Below are positions 1 through 9,272 of a DNA stretch of 64,000 nucleotides, piece after piece. A program made the translations under genes and the position numbers. This stretch comes from Impatiens glandulifera. Lineage: Eukaryota; Streptophyta; Magnoliopsida; Ericales; Balsaminaceae. Positions within the stretch are counted from its first letter, which is position 1, and every line of letters starts with the position of its first letter. The stretch is from positions 46,968,242-47,032,241 of the forward strand of contig NC_061867.1 of assembly GCF_907164915.1 (NCBI RefSeq), in the 5' to 3' direction. Below the pieces are notes generated by a model. It made no database searches. It was not told where the DNA came from and saw nothing but the letters and a program-made list of their open reading frames with translations.

Positions 1-798
1 AACGAAGTACACAGCCAAACTTTTGAAGAAGTTTGGGATGGATACATGTGCCGAAGCGGCTACGCCAATGAGTCTTTCTATAAAGCTGGACAAAGATGAT
101 GATGGTCAAGTCGTTGACATCACAGCCTATCGAGGAATGATCGGATCACTACTATATCTAACAGCCAGCCGACCTGACATCTTGTTTGCGGTCGGAGTGT
201 GCGGAAGGTTCCAGGCAAATCCAAAGCAATCTCATTATACGGCGACCAAAAGATTCTAAAATATCTAAAGGGAACTCAAGAAGTGGGACTTTGGTACCCA
301 AAAGACTCAAGTTTCAATCTTATAAGCTACTCAGATGCTGATTACGCAGGATGCAAAATCGACAGAAAAAGCACAAGTGGAACCTGTCAGTTCCTGGGTG
401 ACCGGTTAGTCACTTGGAGCAGCAAGAAACAAACATCCGTTGCAACATCAACCGCAGAGGCATAGTACATAGCGGCTGGAAGCTGCTGTGCACAACTTCT
501 TTGGATCCAACATCAACTAAGGGATTTTGGAATAGAAGCCAAGGAATCTCCAATTTTCTGTGACAACACCAGTGCCATAGCGATTACATATAATCCGGTG
601 TTGCACTCAAGAACAAAACACATCGATATCCGACACCATTTCATCCGGGAGCATGTTCAGGAGAAACACATCCGGCTGGAATATGTCTCGACCGAGCAAC
701 AAGTAGCGGATATATTCACAAAGCCGCTACAGGAAGCTAAGTTTTCTCACTTTCGAAACATTTTGGGACTTACTAATCTTAATCAATTGATATCATGA
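1..798 (+). pseudogene. Copia pol C-terminus: RT end and RNase H, broken
   Basis: Encodes the end of a Copia polyprotein. The RT tail carries the family motif SRPDILFAVGV; RNase H follows with SDADYAG, STAEA and CDNTSAI around its acidic residues, then the closing HSRTKHIDIRHHFIRE and FTKPL motifs, ending with a stop at 796-798. Two breaks are visible. A one-base loss near 250-258 shifts the frame in the segment where family members read TATKRILKYLKGT. A TAG at 463-465 replaces the Glu of the AEAEY motif (family GAG). The enzyme could therefore not be made from this copy, in contrast to the intact ORF downstream. Confidence 0.9.
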
Positions 799-1501
799 TT
801 ATGCATGCTTGTATAAAAACTGGGATATGTGTTCAGGGAGAAGCTATCGTTTCTCAAACCATATTCAAATAGGCCATTGATAAATCAAAAATGCTAACCG
901 GGAGGGAGTCTCCGGTTATGCCCGATTACTTCATAATTTCAAATCACATGTATACTTACTATACGGTTAAAATAACCAGGTCTAAGTGGATATAATAAAT
1001 CCAAAGTTGAACAAGTGTTGACGTAAATCAACGTTTCTTCACAATCGGAATAAAATATCCTACTAAAATCGGTCATTGAAAACCGCTTAGTACAAATGCA
1101 TTCTGGTCTGATAGAATGAACTCTTCCGGTTAACCTGGGATGACTGACTGAGTTTTCATGCATATTTTGAAAAATGAAGCTTGTAATAAATAAAAATAAG
1201 TCCACCACAATCGAGATGACGACATGTGTCCATCATCAAGAGAGGGAGACTCACATCTTGTCAATAGATATTTGTCATCATTGTTATCTTGGTAATAATT
1301 AGATTTTACCTTGGAAATAAACATTAGTTACTTCAACAAGTTAAAGTCTATTAAGTAGCTGATGACATCATCAAGCATGCTTAAACTCATTAAAACCAGC
1401 CGAACCCCAGGCTATATAAACCAACTATAATCCTTCAGAAAACTTCACAAGATCACTATTCACAAATATCATTCTTGAGATAAATCCTCTCTCTCAAGAA
1501 C
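799..1501 (+). other. Leader between pol and the extra ORF
   Basis: About 700 bases without a supported ORF. It contains several CCGGTT/AACCGG motifs also common in the LTR, a TATA box near its 3' end and a short CT-rich leader (CTCTCTCTCAAG) directly before the ATG at 1502. It looks like an untranslated leader with its own promoter rather than coding sequence. The minus-strand ORFs here look like chance readings. Confidence 0.5.
1411..1420 (+). promoter_or_regulatory. TATA box upstream of the extra ORF
   Basis: GCTATATAAA lies about 85 bases before the ATG at 1502. A start site about 30 bases downstream would leave a leader of roughly 55 bases that is CT-rich near its end, as in many plant mRNAs. 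Placement and match are seen; promoter activity is inferred. Confidence 0.45.
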
Positions 1502-4078
1502 ATGAACACCAACTCCTTAGCAAAAAAAATTCTATTGGCAGATTTTGATTCAATCTACCAATATGAAGATCATGAAGTCAAAGAAATGTTCTTAGCCGTA
1601 GAAAGAAGCGGGCTAAGAAGTTTCCTAGAGAACAGATTTATTCTTGACTACCTAGTAGTCGAAGAACTCTTCCAGACCGCAAAAGAAGTGCATCGAGATA
1701 TCATCGTTGCACAAGTCTACGGTCAAAAGTTCTTATTCAGCGAGACGGATTTCGCTGTATACTGCGGTTTGCCCAATGAAGGGGTAACCGACTTAACATA
1801 CTCTCCGGTGACCATGGAAGAGATGTGTCGCCGGTTCTCAGGATCTGACATCCCGGTTAAACCCTGGGGTGCGAAAAGTCAACTTTCTCATAAGTACCAG
1901 CTTCTCTGCGAGATTCTGGGAAAGTCCGTTTTGGGCAGAGAGAAAAGTTACTATTACACTCAAAGGCTCTTCGAGATGATGATCGCTGTAACGGTTGGGA
2001 CACCGGTTAACTGGTCCTGGATCATCTTCAGTAACCTGAAGAAGATGCTCCTCTCCAAAAAACCGACGGACTCCGAGAAAACTCTTTCATCGGATAATCC
2101 ACCAGAAAGAACTGCAGACGTCTTTCAACCCATTCCCATCAACACCGTTATTCCCGTTCCTGTCCCATCCAATTCTCCAAGGCAAACCGAATCCTCGGGG
2201 AGCCAAGAAAACAAGTCAGTTTCCAAGGAGGAAGTAGAGGTAAGCATTCACTCTGAAACCTCCAAGTCACCAAGTAAACGAATTGAAGAGGTATTAGTCG
2301 ACGTAGGCTTAAATACCTCTGAAGCAATTGAGAACGTAGTTCAAGATATTGCAAAGGAAACCGAAGAGGACGATGCGTCAAGTCGTCACAAGCCAGTTGA
2401 TCAGGTTGTGATACCTGATCAGAGTGAAGCACAACCGGTCGAAGAAACGGCCAAAACAGCAGAAATTACACCTCCGGCTCAGGAGGATAATCTTGAAGAA
2501 CAGGAACCATCCGGTTCCGCAGGAGGCAAGACAGCTCCAGAAAACCGATCGGCTCGAGATGGGCCATCTGACTCAGCGACAATACCTGAAGGCTCTGTTC
2601 AGGTCAACAAAGGCAAAGGGGTTCTTATCGAAGATTCAACCGCAACAGGAAAAGGTACGCTGCAAACCGGTCCTCAACCAGAAGTCATAACCGGGGATGA
2701 GGTTACCTTTACCGCAGAGGAAGAAGATGAAGTCTTCGAGGAACTTATCAGGGACATGAACAAGGGTGCCAGTGAAGCGATAGCTCCATATATCCTGTGG
2801 GTGAAGCTCAGATGTGAAACAAAGATATCCGACATGGCTCCAGGTTTGAACGGCAACAAATATTGGGACAAGCTCATCAGGCTGGAAGAGAGGGCCCTTC
2901 AGTTAGCTAACACCAACCTTATTCAACCTGCTTTTAGCAAAACCGCGGTAATTCTTGAAAACGCTCGGTTGCAAGTAGTGGAGAATGCCTTTCAAGAAAC
3001 TGAAGGAACGACGCTAACTCCGATTGAAATGAGAATGGCTGAACGGTTTCTCGCGGTGCGAGAACAGCTTGTCCAAAATCTCGCTCGCTTTGATATGCAG
3101 TGGAGGAAAGGTTGCCAAAGCCAACTCAATAATGTCGATCTCCATCAAAGTAAGCCTTTCTATATGGCCGGTGAGACATCCAGAACGACTGAAAACCTGG
3201 AACAAGAATCTTCTCAAACGGCTAAGGCTCTTGAAATCGATCAAGTAAAGCAAGCGGTAACTGAGAAAATTGATTCATGCCTTGGAAGCTATAAAACCGC
3301 AACCGATGAGAGAATTGCAACGGCTGAAGCTAACCTGTCTAACACTATAAAGTCCATGATAGATACGGCCATGCAGACATCAGTAAAATCCTTGATCGCC
3401 GAGTCCATCCAATCTGCAACCGCTCCATTATTAGACATGCTGCAGGCAATGGCCATCCAAATTGGGGAGATGTCCAAGGTTCAAGTCAGCACAACTCAAA
3501 CGCAAATCAAGACGGATGCTGATACCGCAAAGAGGCTGCAAGAGGAAGAAATAGAAAGAGAATGGGTGCAGAAGGAGATTGAAGACAAAGATTATGAATT
3601 TGCCCAGAAGTGTAATGAGGAAGAACAAGCCAACATCCAGAAACTCCCACCGGTTCAATCCTCCCACTCAATGGATACAAGGAATAAGAAGAAACGAAGC
3701 GCAGTTAAGAACGTGATCAAACGGGCAGAACAAAGAGCAGCTGTACTAGTCGTGCTGAATGCACAACCGCTTGATGAAGAAGAAGAAGAAGAAGATGCTG
3801 AGGAACTTAATCAACGGAAGAGAAGGACAACCGAAGGCTCAACCGCAACTCCAAGTTTCAGACAAATTATTGCTCCGCCACCTCCTCCACCAAAACCGGT
3901 CTGTACCAATTTTGGGTTCAAGAAAAAGGGTACCGGTCACTCAAGTGTATGGGCCGGAATGCTGATTGACGCTGCAAGACGTGACAGGGAGTGGAAGGCC
4001 AGAGAAGAGGAAGAAAGAAGACGGTTTGAGAAAGAACTGGAAAATGAGCTTCACAAGGGGGGAACATCCAAACCTTAA
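1502..4078 (+). CDS. Extra ORF of Sirevirus-like element, 858 aa
   Basis: Uninterrupted ORF downstream of pol, in the place where Sireviruses carry an envelope-like third ORF. The N-terminal 180 residues look globular and conserved in style, with FLENRFILDYLVVEELF near 42-58, GQKFLFSETDFAVYCGLPNEG near 76-96 and NWSWIIFSNLKKML near 171-184. I recall this pattern from Lamiales proteins labelled 'dystroglycan-like' or 'putative plant transposon protein'; that is memory, not a search. Residues 190-390 are Ser/Pro/Glu-rich and probably disordered. Residues 400-750 are helical and Glu/Lys/Gln-rich with coiled-coil character. A poly-Glu tract, a PPPPPP stretch and a basic-acidic tail (REEEERRRFEKELE) end it. 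I see no signal peptide or clear membrane helix, so 'envelope' is not supported. It is intact although the upstream pol is broken. Confidence 0.75.
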   Translation: MNTNSLAKKILLADFDSIYQYEDHEVKEMFLAVERSGLRSFLENRFILDYLVVEELFQTAKEVHRDIIVAQVYGQKFLFSETDFAVYCGLPNEGVTDLTYSPVTMEEMCRRFSGSDIPVKPWGAKSQLSHKYQLLCEILGKSVLGREKSYYYTQRLFEMMIAVTVGTPVNWSWIIFSNLKKMLLSKKPTDSEKTLSSDNPPERTADVFQPIPINTVIPVPVPSNSPRQTESSGSQENKSVSKEEVEVSIHSETSKSPSKRIEEVLVDVGLNTSEAIENVVQDIAKETEEDDASSRHKPVDQVVIPDQSEAQPVEETAKTAEITPPAQEDNLEEQEPSGSAGGKTAPENRSARDGPSDSATIPEGSVQVNKGKGVLIEDSTATGKGTLQTGPQPEVITGDEVTFTAEEEDEVFEELIRDMNKGASEAIAPYILWVKLRCETKISDMAPGLNGNKYWDKLIRLEERALQLANTNLIQPAFSKTAVILENARLQVVENAFQETEGTTLTPIEMRMAERFLAVREQLVQNLARFDMQWRKGCQSQLNNVDLHQSKPFYMAGETSRTTENLEQESSQTAKALEIDQVKQAVTEKIDSCLGSYKTATDERIATAEANLSNTIKSMIDTAMQTSVKSLIAESIQSATAPLLDMLQAMAIQIGEMSKVQVSTTQTQIKTDADTAKRLQEEEIEREWVQKEIEDKDYEFAQKCNEEEQANIQKLPPVQSSHSMDTRNKKKRSAVKNVIKRAEQRAAVLVVLNAQPLDEEEEEEDAEELNQRKRRTTEGSTATPSFRQIIAPPPPPPKPVCTNFGFKKKGTGHSSVWAGMLIDAARRDREWKAREEEERRRFEKELENELHKGGTSKP

Positions 4079-4159
4079 CACTTTTCTGTTCTGTCAAAAC
4101 AATTTGTGTTTAAACTATGTTACTGAACTTGGTTACTTTATCATATTTATCTCCTCAAT

Positions 4160-4441
4160 TTTACACATGTTTTCAAAACCGGCCACACATTACATGTTTT
4201 GAATATTTATTCTAAATAATCAAAAAGGGAGAAATTGAAAGAAAAATTAAGAAAGTTAATTTTTCTAACTGGCTAGTAAGTAAGTTTTTCAAACAGGCCA
4301 CACATTACATGTTTTGAATATTTATTCTAAATAATCAAAAAGGGAGAAATTGATAGAAAAATTAAGTAAGTTAATTTTTTGGAACCGGCCACTTATCACA
4401 AATTTTGAATATTTATTCTAAATAATCAAAAAGGGAGAAAT
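4160..4441 (+). repeat. Three polypurine-tract repeats before the 3' LTR
   Basis: The block GAATATTTATTCTAAATAAT + CAAAAAGGGAGAAATTG occurs three times, with AAAAAGGGAGAAATTG starting at 4222, 4337 and 4428 (spacing 115 and 91). Each is followed by a similar AAAAATTAAG-AAGTTAATTTT stretch and preceded by a GGCCAC motif. The purine run is a typical primer for plus-strand DNA synthesis. Multiple such tracts next to the 3' LTR are reported for Sireviruses. Confidence 0.75.
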
Positions 4442-5653
4442 TGATAGAAAAATTAAGTAAGTTAATTTTGTGGAACCGGCCAGATAAACTAAACAGTTGT
4501 TAACTGTCATGTGCAGGTACAGATCAAAACTGTATGAACCGGTTGGAGTATCAAAACCGGTTGCTGCTATACTTCAAAGAAACCAGTTTCAAATGATCAA
4601 TGTTAAAGATCATAGGAACCGGTTTTCACTTTCTCAAGCGACCGGTTAGCCAAGACAAAAACTTACGCACCAGCCGAATTATACTGCACAAGACACAAGA
4701 ACCGGAAAAATTCAAACTTCAAGAGTGACGTACCATGACGAAAGAAACGTGTCTTGAAAGAATAAAAGAAGATCGGATCCGATCGGAAGCATGCGAGGAA
4801 AGCAATGATGCTTTATTGATCCGAAGTTGACAACCGGAAGTGCATGTCCAACACGTGTCCAAATCTGAAAACCGGCTATGTCATCCTTTGCTCAGAACTG
4901 CCTGCATGACTGCCAGGTGTTGAGGAAAGTGAAGCGTGCAAGCAACCTCTTTGCACCAGGCGTGATAATGATCAACCAATCCAGAAGAGAGAGAAGAAAA
5001 ACGACCGTTGGGTCCTCTCAGCTATAAAAGGAAGACGAAACGTCTTCATTTAATGCAAGTTACGAACTCAGTTGTAAAGTCACGGATTACGAAAAGCATT
5101 AAGTTCTAGAGAGATAAACTGTTATATTCTAAAACCGGTGTGTCCAAAACCGGAAGCTTTTTGTGTGTGTTGTGTTGAGTTGTTGTATTACATCAAAGAG
5201 TGAGTTTGGTGTAACTGGAGAGTAGCGAAGTTGGGCTCGACCGGCAGTATTGTTGTAACTATAAAAGTTAGTGGAGATCCTTCTCATAATCTGAGAAGAA
5301 GGGGTGACGTAGGATGGTTTGCTCCGAACATCCATAAACAAATCCTTGTCTCGTGTTCTTTCGTTGCTTTCATTATCTAACCTCAAACCAATCATACTCC
5401 TAAAACCGGTCACTTATATCCATAAAACCGACTCCTCCTAAAACATCATCTAAAGTCGCATAAGTTGCTTCAACCTGAAACAGACATTTCCGCCCTTGAA
5501 CCCGGTTCAAGAGTCTGTGACAGTTTGTGCAGTGCTGAGAACGGTTATAGTCTCTAACCGGACTATCACCAAAGAGTATTGTGTTGTGTAAGCGGCCACC
5601 CTTCCTAAAACCGGAAACACCCCGGTCCTCCAAGGGCGTCCCCGATCCGAACA
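4442..5653 (+). mobile_element. 3' LTR of the Sirevirus-like element
   Basis: The right end is CCGAACA at 5653, next to LINE-homologous sequence. The left end is placed at TG (4442), directly after the last polypurine tract; TGTTAAC at 4498 is an alternative that would pair better with the AACA end. The LTR contains about 15 CCGG-core motifs (AACCGGTT, AAACCGG), a TATA box at 5023 and a GATCGGATCCGATC palindrome at 4771. CCGG-rich palindromes are a known Sirevirus LTR feature. Confidence 0.7.
5023..5047 (+). promoter_or_regulatory. LTR TATA box and downstream hairpin
   Basis: TATAAAAG at 5023-5030 is followed at once by GAAGACG-AAA-CGTCTTC (5031-5047), a perfect 7-bp inverted repeat with a 3-base loop. 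The RNA start would lie at or close to the hairpin. Confidence 0.5.
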
Positions 5654-5991
5654 GTAAATGCAGAAACATGGCAATTCAGAAACTTTAAAGATTTAACGAC
5701 TAAATCGCTTAGAAAGACAACCTTCGAAAAACAACCAAGATTAGAGAACTAATCGACGCTCACAACTTGGAAACAAGCGTCCATAAAAGATATCGATGCT
5801 ATTCTAATAGATTTAGGGTTAGCGTCACTAACTTCGTGAATCATGTCGTTTGTGCCGATCATGTTGTTCGTGTCGATCGTACTATTCGTGCAGATCGTGT
5901 CAACCGTGTCGATCGTGTTAGCGATGTTTCTTGCTTTTGAATCTCCAAAGCTTTTCTCTACCTTTTTAGAGGTGAGGAGAGTTTAGGTTCT
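5654..5991 (-). mobile_element. 5' end of an ORF1-only LINE, truncated
   Basis: Matches 46475-46803 closely, including the degenerate GATCG-type tandem repeat (about 5835-5930) seen at the 5' end of every LINE copy here. Its outer edge abuts GATAATAAATAAAC (5992 on), which matches the 16-bp target duplication of the copy at 39216-46803. The rest of this LINE is separated by the Sirevirus insertion and lies outside the window. Confidence 0.7.
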
Positions 5992-6020
5992 GATAATAAA
6001 TAAACATAATAATTGATAAT

Positions 6021-6285
6021 TAAGAAATTTTTTTTTGGGGGGGGGGGAACGATTTACCGTCATTTTATTAAAACTTCTTAAAAACGGGAAAAAAACTATG
6101 AGTTTAAGAGATCATTCTAGATAGACCTAGAATGATTTTGAAGTTGTATCATTCAGAATAAAAACAAAAATGTAAATGAATTATGTGATTACAATGTTTT
6201 CGTTTCTAATGATTTTAGTAAATGGTAAATTCCAATTCTTGCTAATATTCCGATTATGCTTCGTACTTGGAACTTTTCTCCATAT
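6021..6285 (-). mobile_element. LINE 3' end fragment
   Basis: A T-run (poly(A) on the minus strand) followed by sequence matching 46838-47090, the 3' end of a LINE with the reverse-transcriptase zinc-binding domain. The match stops at the 1.4-kb deletion near 6285 and resumes with sequence equal to 48515 on. Confidence 0.65.
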
Positions 6286-6837
6286 TTGGATCGGAAAGTA
6301 AATTAATCTGCTCATAAACTTGAAACAGTTAATTTTACAAAATAAAATAAAATATATTTTATAAAATTTCAAAATTACAAATTAAGAAATTGTTATGTAC
6401 ATATTTTAACCAACTAAGTTAATAACTTATTATATTTTAAATTTAACCAAAATTTATGGATGAATGTACCTTCCTTGTTATATTTTCAATATTTTAATAA
6501 TATATATATATATATGAATTATTTTGAAAATTTATATATATATAAATTAATTATTATTATTTTTTTATTATTTGATTCTTTTTTATAGTTGACACGAGAA
6601 AAATAAATAATAATTTTTATACTTAAAAAAAATTAAATTATTAATAAAGAGGGAAATATTATTCGTGAATTTTATGAAATAAATTAAAATTTTAATATTT
6701 ATTAGGTTACAAAAATATATATGCATACATATAATTATAAATAAAATTTATCGTAATGGCTAAATGATCTATCTTCCACACTATTGGAGATACTCACATA
6801 TATATTAATAATACTCTTTCTTAACAGGAGATTTCAC

Positions 6838-7060
6838 GGCACGATCGGCAGGATCAACACGAACGACGCGATCGGTACGATCAGCATGAAAGGAACGAAT
6901 AACACGATCGACACGGTATCAAGGTCGCGGTTTCACTTGTTGTGGTCGCGGTTGGTAGTCGCTTAGAGTCGTTTGTCAAATAAACAATGTGCGCACGATC
7001 GGAACGATCAACATGATCAGCACAATCGACACAATCAGCACGAACGACACAGTATCGACT
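6838..7060 (+). repeat. Degenerate CACGATCGG tandem repeat in LINE 5' UTR
   Basis: About 10-12-bp units of the type CACGATCGGCACGATCAACA in two blocks (6838-6920 and 6990-7060). The same kind of repeat stands at the 5' end of the LINE copies at 5835, 29260, 46660, 49080 and 58950. Its position suggests an internal promoter or 5' UTR role. Confidence 0.6.
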
Positions 7061-7205
7061 CTAATAACTAGATTGGTCATTCATCTGCTAAGCTTGGTTG
7101 GAAGGTTAGGGTTTCTAGTTTGACATATTCTGTAATAATTAGGGTTTCTAGTGTACCTTATTCTATTATTGCTCCATTTTGTTGTTGTGTTCTGTTATTC
7201 ATCAA

Positions 7206-8866
7206 AATCGGAAGAAAGAAAATAAATAAGAATAAGGAAGTCAGATAATTTGTGATGGAAGGTTTAAGGTGTAGCTGAAAAAGAAATCGATAGAATTGCT
7301 GAAGAAATTATCCATGAAAAATAGGAATGTAACAAAGGTAAAGAACCAATTCCTGATTAAATTCTGAAGAAAGTGCAACAGGAAAACATGGGAAAATTAA
7401 ATGAATATGGAAGGTTCGGTATAATGAAAGAGCAAACATGTTTGGACTTAAAAATCAAATCACAATGCTACTAATGCATGCAAAGAAATGCGAGATTGTG
7501 TTCAACAAATAGAAAATACAACAAACAACTGTCCAATTGAATATACATTATCTTCAATATTCTAACCTACTGAAGAAGGAAGCATACGAAAACATAGTAA
7601 ACTGCTCAATGGAAACAATGAGGAAGCTAATGAAATTCCCAAAATCAAAGATATATACTATCAGGAGCAATTCCAACAGAAGGTAAATGAAGAAGGTAAA
7701 TGAAGTCTGGAAAAAGAATGCAGAAAAGAAAGTAGAAGATCATGCATACAAAGGTCAAATCTACTTGGGTGAGTTTAAAACAAAAGTTGAGATCCTCAAC
7801 TCTCCTTTTGAATTTAAATTGCTCACTAAAGTGGAGGAAAAATGCATCAAAGAATAAGATAATGTAGTTCTTGAAAACCACAAAGGAAAGAACCGTGTAT
7901 CTTTCACAGATTCTAAGGAATCATTAATGAAACAATGGGGGCAGAAGAGACTAAAGAAGGTTTCTATAAACATCTATGATCTCTATTTTCTACAATTCAA
8001 AAAGAAATGAACTTGGATGATATTCTGAAAATTGGGCATACTTATATTGGATCCAACTATATGAAGTTGGAGAGATGGTATGAAGATTTGAGACTTCTAA
8101 GCAAGCCAAAGGAAACAGTCCCAATATGGTTCAAACTTAGGAACATCCCAACACACATGTATAATGTAAAAGCTCTAAGTCACTTTTCTAGTCTATTTGG
8201 GAAACCATTATATATAGACACAATTACAGAGGGAGGATAGAATCTTACTTTTACTAGAATAAGCATTGAAGTGCATCCTCAAAGTACACTGCCAAAGAGC
8301 ATGACAGTTGTTGATAGGAAGGGAAAGAGCATAGTCATGGAAATCTCATATGAATAGAGGTTAAATAAATGTGCTTTTTGCAATACTTTCCAACATGTTA
8401 GTATTAAATGTGCAAAAACAATTGAGGAAGAATAAAAAATCATGAAATCCCATGAAGCAAAAAAGCAAAAAAATGAAACGGAAGAATCAAGAATGGAAAA
8501 GCATATTGTGGAAGTCAAGGATAGTGATAAAAAAAGACGAAAATAAGGAAAATACAAAGGAAGAAAGCAAGAAGGATTCTGAGAAAAAGGAAAGCAGCGA
8601 AAGAAATAGACTAAAAGGAATCAAGGTGAAGAGTAAAAGAAAAATTTTTGTAATGAAAATGATTATGATGAAAATGGAAATGAACATCAAGTTGTTGTTG
8701 AGGAAACTCAAGGGGAAAACACCGAGAATTTCAAAGCTGGAACAGAGAATTATAAAGTCGATAAAGAATATTCCAAAACAGATGCGGAGTCTAAAATTGA
8801 AGCTAAAGATAAGGAAGACAAGAATACACAAATTCAAGTTGAAGATAAAAAAAAGGTAAAACCTTG
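7206..8866 (+). pseudogene. LINE ORF1: DUF4283 and CCHC zinc knuckle, broken
   Basis: ORF1 of plant L1-type LINEs binds element RNA. A DUF4283-like stretch (about 7990-8300) includes IGHTYIGSNYMKLERW, SKPKETVPIWFKLRNIP and SLFGKPLYIDTITEGG. A CCHC knuckle follows near 8366-8410 (CAFC-x4-H-x4-C). A long Lys/Glu-rich tail runs to 8866. The start codon equivalent to the ATG at 49441 reads ATC, and several stops and frameshifts interrupt the frame. Not translatable as a full protein. Confidence 0.75.
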
Positions 8867-9272
8867 AAATTTTCAGAAATATTTATTTATATCAAATCAG
8901 AACAGACTCGTGCAAAGAGAGAATTCAAAATGAGAAACAACAATATACATCATTATCTTCAATACAATCTCCTTTTATCATTAGAGGAAGAGAAAGAGGA
9001 AGGGAAGATTGCATCTCAATAAAAATAGATGGCATGCGAAAATCCCATGCTGGGATGGTTATGTTTGAATTTAGTCTTTTTTGTTTGTAATCTTTGTTTT
9101 TTAGAATGTATGAATGCTACTAATTAGTTTTTTTAAGGTTTTTTGATTGTAATCCTTAATCATAACTAATGTTTATCTAACTTTGATTTCTGACCCTCCC
9201 ACTTTTAAGGTTTTAATGAAATAGTTTTAACCGTTTTCACAAAAACAAATAATAAATAAATAATACTCTTTC

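Larger units (their letters stand above)
1..5653 (+). mobile_element. Sirevirus-like Ty1/Copia retrotransposon, 3' part
   Basis: Seen from left to right: end of reverse transcriptase, RNase H, a 700-bp leader, an 858-codon extra ORF, repeated polypurine tracts and a 3' LTR. An extra ORF between pol and the 3' LTR and multiple polypurine tracts are known hallmarks of the Sirevirus lineage of plant Copia elements. The 5' LTR, gag, protease and integrase lie outside the window. The right edge is fixed because the sequence from about 5656 is homologous to 46475 onward, i.e. the element is inserted in a LINE fragment. The 5-bp target duplication cannot be checked without the left end. Confidence 0.8.
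6821..9258 (+). mobile_element. ORF1-only LINE (2.4 kb) with 14-bp target duplication
   Basis: Flanked by AATAATACTCTTTC at 6807-6820 and 9259-9272. The order is a GATCG-repeat 5' UTR (6838-7060), a degenerate ORF1, a 3' UTR and a short A-rich tail. No reverse transcriptase or endonuclease sequence is present, and the same 2.4-kb layout recurs at 49056-51438 and, without its Copia insertion, at 39216-46803. It therefore looks like a non-autonomous LINE derivative that keeps ORF1. Confidence 0.75.

Noticed and set aside
1130..1324. Minus-strand ORFs in the leader before the extra ORF
   Set aside because: Short, no family, opposite to the element; the leader looks untranslated.
5129..5669. Minus-strand ORFs of 89-94 codons in the LTR
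   Set aside because: They overlap the LTR promoter and end, have no recognisable family and run against element polarity.
6838..7060. Spaced short repeats, CRISPR-like at first sight
   Set aside because: Units of 10-12 bp without unique spacers, in a plant LINE; not a CRISPR array.
8487..8837. Phe/Leu-rich 116-residue minus-strand ORF
   Set aside because: Antisense of the Lys-rich LINE ORF1 tail; A-rich coding strands give Phe-rich shadows.
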